Below are positions 41,525-47,056 of a stretch of 47,056 nt of DNA, in pieces. A program made the translations under genes and the position numbers. Origin of the DNA: Clostridia bacterium. Lineage in GTDB: Bacteria > Bacillota > Clostridia > Oscillospirales > Acutalibacteraceae. The stretch is taken from NCBI GenBank assembly GCA_017937865.1, contig JAGBCU010000017.1:1-47056 (forward strand), given 5' to 3'. The notes beneath the pieces were generated by a model. That model made no database searches and was not told the DNA's origin. It saw nothing but the letters and a program-made list of their open reading frames with translations. Within the stretch, counting starts at the first letter, position 1; every line of letters starts with the position of its first letter.

Positions 41525-42621
41525 TTCTTAATTTCCTCCTTTTCTTTTTTTCTGAAAACGAGCTTATAGTTAATAAAGAATGAGCAGATAATAACTGCAA
41601 AATAAACAATACCTACAACTATATTTGATATTGAATCATTTGTAAACATAAAGGTCTTTCTGACCTCAACCATACCCTTGGAAATAAAGGTGATGAAAAA
41701 GCTTGTAAGCATAATTAGTAAAGGATTAAATGAAGCAAGCCATGTTGCCATAATACCTGTAAAGCCCATATTATTTGCTGAAGCTGTGCTGACGGTATGG
41801 TTAATTGAACCTGCAAGAATAAAGCCTACAAGACCTGCAATAGCACCTGAAAGAAGCATTGTTCTGATAATAACCTTATCGACCTTAATGCCCACATATT
41901 TTGCAGTATTGATGCTTTCACCCACAACGGAAATTTCATAACCGTGTTTAGCTGAACGAAGGTAAATATGCATTAAAACTGTAATCAATACAAACAAAAT
42001 GATAGGTAATAAATATTTATTGCCTATTTCAGGAACGTTACCGTAAGCGATTGGTGCGAGAACACCTGAACCTGATTTTACCCAGATTGTGATACACAAG
42101 GAAACCAGACCTTGAGCAATATAGTTCATCATAAGAGTAAACAACGATTCGTTTGTGTTGAATTTTGCTTTGAAAATAGCAGGAATACCTGCCCATACAG
42201 CACCTGCAGCCACACTTGCGATAAGCATAAGCAGTATAATAACAGAATCACTTACCTTACCGCCAAGGTAGAACATACAAGCAATTGCAGAAAGACAGCC
42301 TACAAGAATCTGACCGTTTCCGCCAAGGTTCCAGAATTTCATTTTAAATGCAGGGAGCAAAGCCATTGAGGTACCGAGCAGGAGAGCTGTGTCCTGAAGT
42401 AAAAGCCAGAATTTACGTTCACTTCCCAATGCCCCTGTAAATAGCGACTCAAAGAAATCTCCAATGCCTTTTTCAGAAAACAAAACAGAAATAAATCCGC
42501 TTAAAAGTAAGCCTCCAACAATAGCGATGGAATAAATCAGAATGATTTTGGGGAGTTTAATATTATCCCGTTTAACAATTCTGACAAAGGGTTCTTTTAG
42601 ATTGCTTTTATTCTTTTTCAT
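41521..42621 (-). CDS. nucleoside ABC transporter permease, first subunit (NupP-like)
   Basis: 366 aa, the larger permease. A basic cytoplasmic tail is followed by about eight helices. Hallmarks are FWNLGGNGQILVG, the FNTNESLFTLMMNYIAQGL stretch and the coupling motif SVVGESINTAKYVGIKV. The ATG overlaps the ATPase stop by four bases (ATGA) and the stop overlaps the next permease, so ATPase and both permeases are translationally coupled. Confidence 0.94.
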   Translation of the reverse strand: MKKNKSNLKEPFVRIVKRDNIKLPKIILIYSIAIVGGLLLSGFISVLFSEKGIGDFFESLFTGALGSERKFWLLLQDTALLLGTSMALLPAFKMKFWNLGGNGQILVGCLSAIACMFYLGGKVSDSVIILLMLIASVAAGAVWAGIPAIFKAKFNTNESLFTLMMNYIAQGLVSLCITIWVKSGSGVLAPIAYGNVPEIGNKYLLPIILFVLITVLMHIYLRSAKHGYEISVVGESINTAKYVGIKVDKVIIRTMLLSGAIAGLVGFILAGSINHTVSTASANNMGFTGIMATWLASFNPLLIMLTSFFITFISKGMVEVRKTFMFTNDSISNIVVGIVYFAVIICSFFINYKLVFRKKEKEEIKK

Positions 42622-44318
42622 TCCGTCACCTCATTTTTATCAGATTTTACCATAAGAAGACCAATTTCATCTTTAGTGGTTGTTCTGGCATCAACAATGC
42701 CTGAAATTTTACCGCCACTTAAAACAAGTATTCTGTCGCTGAGAGCCATAAGAACGTCAAGATCTTCACCTACAAAAATAACAGAAACACCTTTTTGCTT
42801 TTGTTCGTTAAGAAGATTGTAAATAGTGTAGGATGAGTTGATATCAAGTCCGCGGACAGGATAAGCGGTCATTAAAATTGCAGGTGCGGCGGCAATTTCT
42901 CGACCGACAAGAACCTTTTGAACGTTACCGCCCGAGAGCTTTCTTACTGCTGTATGTGAATCGGGAGTGTTAACCTCTAACTCGCTGATAATTCTGTCGG
43001 CAAGGTCCGAGGGAGTTTTTCTGTCAAGGAATAATGATTTACCTTTTCGATAGCTTCGAAGCATCATATTATCAATAATGCTCATACTGCCGACAAGCCC
43101 CATACCCAGTCTGTCCTCGGGGACAAAGGAAAGGCGGATACCGAGCTCGCGAATTTCTCTCGGTGTTTTGTTCTTTAAATCAATAACCTCATCTTCCTTG
43201 AAGAGTATTTTTTCCTCATTAACAAGGTTTTTGATTTCTTTTTTAGTTAATTTATCGAATTTGATATCGTTTCCGTTGCTATCCTTGAAAGCATTTTCGT
43301 TAGCGAGCTCCATAACTCGCTTGTAGGTTTTGTGATAGAAGGAAACGGGCTTATCTTTTTTAGGGTGATAATATATCAATGTGCCTGAATCGTAATTGTT
43401 AAGTCCTGCAATTGCTTCGAGTAATTCTTTTTGACCACTACCTGCAATACCCGCAATACCGAGAATCTCGCCACCAAATGCTTCAAAGGAAACGTTGTCA
43501 ACTACCTTATAGCCGTCAGAATTTTTTACGGTAAGGCCCGAAACCGAAAGCCTTAATTTAGTGTCAACAGGCTCTGTACGATTGATATTAAGGTCAATTT
43601 TTTCACCAACCATCATCTCTGTAAGCTCTTTTTCAGAGGTTTCGGTGGTATTTACTGTTGCTATGCGTTCACCCTTACGTAAAACGGTGACTCTATCTGA
43701 GATTTCCATAACCTCATTTAATTTATGGGTAATGATGATGATTGATTTTCCATCATCTCTCATTGCTTTTAAAACCTTGAATAAGCTTCTGATTTCTTGG
43801 GGAGTCAAAACTGCCGTGGGTTCATCCAATATAAGAATATCAGCACCTCTGTATAAAACCTTAAGGATTTCAACAGTCTGTTTTTCGGAAACTGACATTT
43901 CATATATTTTTTTGTCAAGATTTATATTGAATCCGTATTTTTCAGCCATTTCTTTAATACGGTTATTTACTTCTTTGAGATTATATTTTTCGTTTTCAAT
44001 ACCTAATGCAACGTTTTGTGCCGCAGTGAAAATGTCAATCAACTTGAAATGCTGATGAATCATACCGATTTTATGCTCGAATGCATCACGGGGGGAGCGA
44101 ATAATAACTTCCTCGCCGTTAATAAGAATTTTACCGGAATCAGGATAATAAATACCGGCTATCATATTCATAAGGGTTGTTTTACCACAACCGTTTTCAC
44201 CGAGAATAGAGAGTATTTCTCCTTTATAAACATCTAAGCTCACGTTGTTGTTTGCAATGACCTTAGAGCCAAATCTTTTAGTAATATTTTTTAGTTGTAA
44301 AATAACAGTTTTCTCCAT
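42618..44318 (-). CDS. nucleoside ABC transporter ATPase with two ABC modules (NupO-like)
   Basis: 566 aa tandem ABC ATPase. Module one has Walker A GENGCGKTT, Walker B ILILDEPTA and a weak signature MSVSEKQ. Module two has Walker A-like GIAGSGQKE, signature KLSGGNVQK and a degenerate Walker B (ILMTAYPVRGLD). Asymmetric sites are usual for this family. The second module carries an extra segment of about 65 residues (roughly 314-380, Lys- and Asp-rich, e.g. NENAFKDSNGNDIKF) between the Walker A region and PEDR, which explains the length above the usual 510 or so. It follows the binding protein after a hairpin and is translated with the permeases. Confidence 0.93.
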   Translation of the reverse strand: MEKTVILQLKNITKRFGSKVIANNNVSLDVYKGEILSILGENGCGKTTLMNMIAGIYYPDSGKILINGEEVIIRSPRDAFEHKIGMIHQHFKLIDIFTAAQNVALGIENEKYNLKEVNNRIKEMAEKYGFNINLDKKIYEMSVSEKQTVEILKVLYRGADILILDEPTAVLTPQEIRSLFKVLKAMRDDGKSIIIITHKLNEVMEISDRVTVLRKGERIATVNTTETSEKELTEMMVGEKIDLNINRTEPVDTKLRLSVSGLTVKNSDGYKVVDNVSFEAFGGEILGIAGIAGSGQKELLEAIAGLNNYDSGTLIYYHPKKDKPVSFYHKTYKRVMELANENAFKDSNGNDIKFDKLTKKEIKNLVNEEKILFKEDEVIDLKNKTPREIRELGIRLSFVPEDRLGMGLVGSMSIIDNMMLRSYRKGKSLFLDRKTPSDLADRIISELEVNTPDSHTAVRKLSGGNVQKVLVGREIAAAPAILMTAYPVRGLDINSSYTIYNLLNEQKQKGVSVIFVGEDLDVLMALSDRILVLSGGKISGIVDARTTTKDEIGLLMVKSDKNEVTE

Positions 44319-44364
44319 AAGAAACTCCTAAAAGCTTAAGGATTTTTGTTTGCTTGTCATTTAA

Positions 44365-44394
44365 GAAAGGCGAAGTTGTTGAGCTTCGCCTTTC
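44365..44394. terminator. hairpin between binding protein and ATPase genes
   Basis: GAAAGGCGAAG (44365-44375) pairs with CTTCGCCTTTC (44384-44394), loop TTGTTGAG. Without a strong T run on the minus side it is probably a partial terminator or stabiliser. That would leave the binding protein more abundant than the transporter, a common pattern. Confidence 0.65.
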
Positions 44395-44428
44395 CTTTTA
44401 GTTAGGTAATATAACCTATTAAATCAAA

Positions 44429-45655
44429 TTATTCTGTAATAGCTGTGATACCGTCAATTATAACGTTGAAGTAAGGAGCTGAACGCTTAGCACTTTCATT
44501 AACGAAAGTAATGCCGTTTGCTGTTTCTACAACTTCTGTTTCGGGTATAAAGTCACCTGCATCGTCAACGTCAGCGATAAATGATGTTAAGGGCTTACCT
44601 TCAACTGTGAATGTTGAGCAGTCAAATACCTTGATTGTACCATCCTGGAAGCCCTTCTTAACTTCATCAAGCTTTTCCTGTGTGCCTGCTGCTGCAGCGC
44701 CACCGAGAGCTGTGATTTCAACAGAGCCTGTAGCGATTGTACCTGTCCAGTCTGTATCAATAGCTTTGTCGTTCTGTACACAATCAATGATGTACTCGAA
44801 GTAAGGTGCCCAGTTGATTCTTGAAGCAATGATAAATGTGTTGGGGCATTTTTCTTCAGTTGAACCGTTGTAAGAAACGTTAGGAATGTTTTTCTCTTCG
44901 CAAGCAGTGGGAGCACCCCAAGAGTCAGCGTGCTGAGAAATCAACTTACAACCGTTGTCAATAAGAGCAAGAGCTGTTGTCTTTTCAGCTGCTTCATCAT
45001 ACCAGGAGTTTGTATAGCGAACTTCCATAGTAGCGTTTTCTACGATTGATTTAGCACCAAGATAGAATGATGTGTAACCTGAAATAACTTCAGCATAGGG
45101 GAAAGCACCAACGTAACCGATTTTTGCGTTTTCGTCAGAAACCTTACCGTCTTTGTCACCGTAGAGCTCAACAAGCTTCATACCTGCTGCAACACCTGCA
45201 AGATATCTGCCTTCGTAGATAGAAGCAAAAGCATTGTGGAAGTTTGCAAGACCTGCAGTGTGAGCCTGAGTACCTGTAGCGTGGCAGAATTCAACCTCGG
45301 GGAATTCCTTAGCTGCCTGAATCATATAGGGCTCGTGGCCGAATGAGTCAGCGAAGATAAGGTCATAAGATTCTGCTAAGTCAGCTGCCTGATCGTAGCA
45401 AGCGGTGCCCTCAGGGATGTCAGTAACGATTGTGTAATCGTCAGCTGTAAGGCCCTTGTTTTCACAAGCAAGCTTGAAAGCATCGATGAAGTTCTTATCG
45501 TAAGTTGAAGAGTCACCGTGCAAACAAATAAGAGCAACCTTAATGTTTTCTGTTTCGGATGCATCGGGTGTTTTGTCGTCGCCGCAAGCTGTGAAGCAGC
45601 CAACTACCATTACGAGAGCGAGGCAGAGAGCGAGGACTTTTGCGAACTTTTTCAT
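44429..45655 (-). CDS. BMP-family nucleoside-binding lipoprotein
   Basis: Substrate-binding protein of the BMP (basic membrane protein/Med) family, 408 aa. The signal MKKFAKVLALCLALVMVVGC ends in a lipobox; Cys20 (VVGC) or Cys24 (FTAC) may be lipidated. The core has IKVALICLHGDSSTYDKNF, YDLIFADSFGH, AKIGYVGAFPYAEVISGYTS and YTNSWYDEAAEKTTALAL, typical of purine nucleoside binders such as PnrA. The start at 45655 follows GGAGGTAATGACA. It is second in the operon after xpt. Confidence 0.94.
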   Translation of the reverse strand: MKKFAKVLALCLALVMVVGCFTACGDDKTPDASETENIKVALICLHGDSSTYDKNFIDAFKLACENKGLTADDYTIVTDIPEGTACYDQAADLAESYDLIFADSFGHEPYMIQAAKEFPEVEFCHATGTQAHTAGLANFHNAFASIYEGRYLAGVAAGMKLVELYGDKDGKVSDENAKIGYVGAFPYAEVISGYTSFYLGAKSIVENATMEVRYTNSWYDEAAEKTTALALIDNGCKLISQHADSWGAPTACEEKNIPNVSYNGSTEEKCPNTFIIASRINWAPYFEYIIDCVQNDKAIDTDWTGTIATGSVEITALGGAAAAGTQEKLDEVKKGFQDGTIKVFDCSTFTVEGKPLTSFIADVDDAGDFIPETEVVETANGITFVNESAKRSAPYFNVIIDGITAITE

Positions 45656-45688
45656 TGTCATTACCTCCAAAATGGAATTTTTTTATTG

Positions 45689-46273
45689 TCAGCTATCAAT
45701 TTCGGGTGTGAATGTGATTTCACCGTCATTCATACTCTCAACGATTGCTAATGACCTAACTTTATAGCCCTTTTCACGAAGAGCCTTGCCACCGGGCTGG
45801 AAGCCCTTTTCAATGGCAATACCGATACCTACAACCTGAGCACCGGCTTGTCCGATGATATCAATAAGAGCGTTACAAGCGTTTCCGCCCGCCATAAAAT
45901 CGTCAATAATCAAAACCTTATCTTCAGATGAAAGATATTTTTTTGAAACGTTCATTGTGTATTCGTTGCCGTGGGTGAAGGAGTAGCATTTAGCAGAGTA
46001 AACCTCATTGCCAACATTTTTATGAGCCGCTTTCTTTGCGAAAAGGGCGGGGATACCGAAGCAACGGGCAGCTGCAACGGCGATTGATATACCTGAAGAT
46101 TCAATTGTCACAACCTTTGTAGCACCGCAATCCTTGAAGAGTCGGTAAAACTCTTTGCCCATTTCTTCAACAAGTATAGGGTCGATTTGATGATTTAAAA
46201 ACATATCAACCTTAAGAATATCGGTTCCTATGGCTGTTCCTTCGTTTTTTATTTTTTCTTCAAGCAGTTTCAT
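45689..46273 (-). CDS. xpt: xanthine phosphoribosyltransferase
   Basis: Salvage enzyme making XMP from xanthine and PRPP. The protein follows Bacillus Xpt closely: MKLLEEKI start, ILKVDMFLNHQIDP, KVVTIESSGISIAVA, PRPP loop VLIIDDFMAGGNA and IGIAIEKGFQPGG. I start at 46273 (194 aa) because MKLLEEKI is the family start and GGGTGACAGTT precedes it. First gene of the operon; import of nucleosides or bases by the following ABC genes fits its role. The promoter at 46322-46350 leaves only about 40 bases of leader, too short for the purine riboswitch that often controls xpt. Confidence 0.97.
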   Translation of the reverse strand: MKLLEEKIKNEGTAIGTDILKVDMFLNHQIDPILVEEMGKEFYRLFKDCGATKVVTIESSGISIAVAAARCFGIPALFAKKAAHKNVGNEVYSAKCYSFTHGNEYTMNVSKKYLSSEDKVLIIDDFMAGGNACNALIDIIGQAGAQVVGIGIAIEKGFQPGGKALREKGYKVRSLAIVESMNDGEITFTPEIDS

Positions 46274-46321
46274 AACTGTCACCCACACTGGAATTTGGAT
46301 TTATAAATTTTTTATATGGAA

Positions 46322-46350
46322 ATTATACATTTTATAAGAAGTCATTTCAA
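46322..46350 (-). promoter_or_regulatory. sigma-A promoter of the xpt operon
   Basis: On the minus strand TTGAAA (46345-46350), 17 bases, TATAAT (46322-46327). Confidence 0.85.
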
Positions 46351-46778
46351 GAGGAATTTTTGCGAAAAATGCAGTTTTTTAACTTTTCGTTTACTTTGTA
46401 CAAATGAGTGAAAAAATATAATGCAAAATGTAAAAAATGAAATTGTAAAAAACCAAAAACACGTTGTTGGTCAAAATGACGAATGTAAAAGAAATTTCTA
46501 ACAAAGTTAAAGGTTTATCACTGTGGAATTGTAAAGATAAAAAGCTTTACACAGTGTTTCGAGTGAGAAGTAGCTTTCAATATAAATGTAAAAAAATATC
46601 AATAAAACCAACGAAAAACAGTTTTTTTCTGTATTCAAGAATAGTAAAGTTTTAAGGCTTTACATGTATAATTGTTAAAAATACACAAAGCATCGTTATT
46701 TTATCTAACTCGTAGGTAACGTACTAACTCGTTCCATATTTTTAGTACGCCAACACAAAAATATGCGTAAACCCTATT
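46351..46778. other. AT-rich non-coding gap upstream of xpt
   Basis: No credible gene. It contains a GTAAAG/CTTTAC hairpin near 46646-46665, and a CGTACTAA/TTAGTACG inverted repeat at 46720-46749 near two copies of TAACTCG. A short open frame at 46464-46655 has no ribosome site or recognisable sequence. Confidence 0.6.
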
Positions 46779-46889
46779 TGTAAGGAACGTGGCTCTGCCC
46801 GTTCCGGTTTGGGAGCAAAACGTTTACCGTCGTAATTTATTATGTGGGTGAGTTGGTTTACCGGAACACCCAAAGGGATGTTCCTTACA
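46779..46889. mobile_element. 111-bp palindromic element with paired bulged hairpins
   Basis: TGTAAGGAAC (46779-46788) and GTTCCTTACA (46880-46889) form the ends; inner arms GTTCCGGT (46801-46808) and ACCGGAAC (46860-46867) also match. Each end folds on its own: GGAACG-T-GGC-TCT-GCC-CGTTCC at the left (46784-46805) and GGAACA-CCC-AAA-GGG-A-TGTTCC at the right (46863-46884). Each is nine base pairs with one bulge, T on the 5' side at left and A on the 3' side at right. It lies six bases after the stop of the truncated gene and looks like a MITE-type insertion. Confidence 0.65.
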
Positions 46890-46894
46890 GTTGC

Positions 46895-47056
46895 TCAACC
46901 AACATTATTGTGGCTAAGGTCGAGTGCAAGGTCAGCAACCTGTTCGGCTGTTAAATCAGCATCGTCGATGTTATCGTACTTTACGTCGCTTTTAACAAGA
47001 GCAGCGTTACCGATAACAGTCATGCAGCTGAAAGCCATAACGAGTGCAAGAACCAA
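46895..47056 (-). pseudogene. 5' part of a truncated secreted-protein gene
   Basis: The minus strand encodes a signal-peptide core LVLALVMAFSCMTVIGNAAL, then VKSDVKYDNIDDADLTAEQV and ADLALDLSHNNVG before a TGA at 46895-46897. The start codon lies beyond the window edge. The reading frame stops soon after the mature N-terminus, next to the palindromic element at 46779-46889, and I find no continuation of the protein further on, so I read it as a truncated remnant. A natural short secreted peptide is possible. Confidence 0.6.

Noticed and set aside
46464..46655. 63-codon plus-strand open frame upstream of xpt
   Set aside because: No ribosome site, strongly AT-driven composition and no recognisable sequence.

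Overview
The window looks like a chromosomal segment of a moderately AT-rich, spore-forming Clostridia-type Firmicute, probably an Oscillospiraceae-like gut lineage. The placement is inferred from spoIIR, yabP/yabQ, ypeB, divIC, a perfect CIRCE operator with hrcA-grpE-dnaK-dnaJ, an L27 with the Firmicute N-terminal extension next to its Prp protease, and strong sigma-A promoters (TTGACA-17-TATAAT type). Most genes are ordinary housekeeping genes in short operons. Both window ends cut genes or intergenic DNA.

Layout. 1-700: tRNA-Gly and tRNA-Arg behind one promoter, then a block of palindromes (a tRNA-derived hairpin module and an array of mirror-arranged hairpins). 708-2420: secreted phosphoesterase. 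2721-5728: hpf, then serC-serA. 5851-8986: unknown membrane protein, a second hairpin array, an aldo/keto reductase, a 611-bp element carrying a broken four-helix-bundle (S23) gene, and ylmH. 9061-13806: hrcA-grpE-dnaK-dnaJ heat-shock operon. 14031-15975: rplU-prp-rpmA and an RluA-family pseudouridine synthase. 16293-19718: PHP phosphatase, ispE, spoIIR, and a lone fumarase alpha subunit. 19807-29175: a long minus-strand run with yabP-yabQ-divIC-yabR, Nudix, HAD, M14 peptidase, GH13 amylase, galE, a membrane-anchored CinA-like protein and a class B sortase. 29267-32080: cysteine desulfurase-thiI-pncC (tRNA thiolation). 32315-34003: ypeB and a small lipoprotein. 34059-39037: a zinc-ribbon/acidic/TPR membrane protein and a large putative glycosidase. 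39199-40436: plsC and a small DMT transporter. 40556-46273: xpt plus a complete BMP-type nucleoside ABC importer, a purine salvage operon. 46895-47056: 5' part of a truncated secreted-protein gene next to another palindromic element.

The most unusual content is non-coding. Two arrays (437-635 and 6487-6679) share one architecture: four direct copies of a short connector, then four copies of its reverse complement, with a different short palindrome between almost every pair. The connectors differ between the arrays (TGAAAT/ATTTCA versus GCGATAT/ATATCGC) and the stems are unrelated in sequence, yet nearly all are self-complementary with tiny, often GAA-type, loops. Two smaller elements (343-436 and 46779-46889) follow a related design. 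I know of no described family with exactly this architecture, though I could not search. These are the best candidates here for something undescribed.
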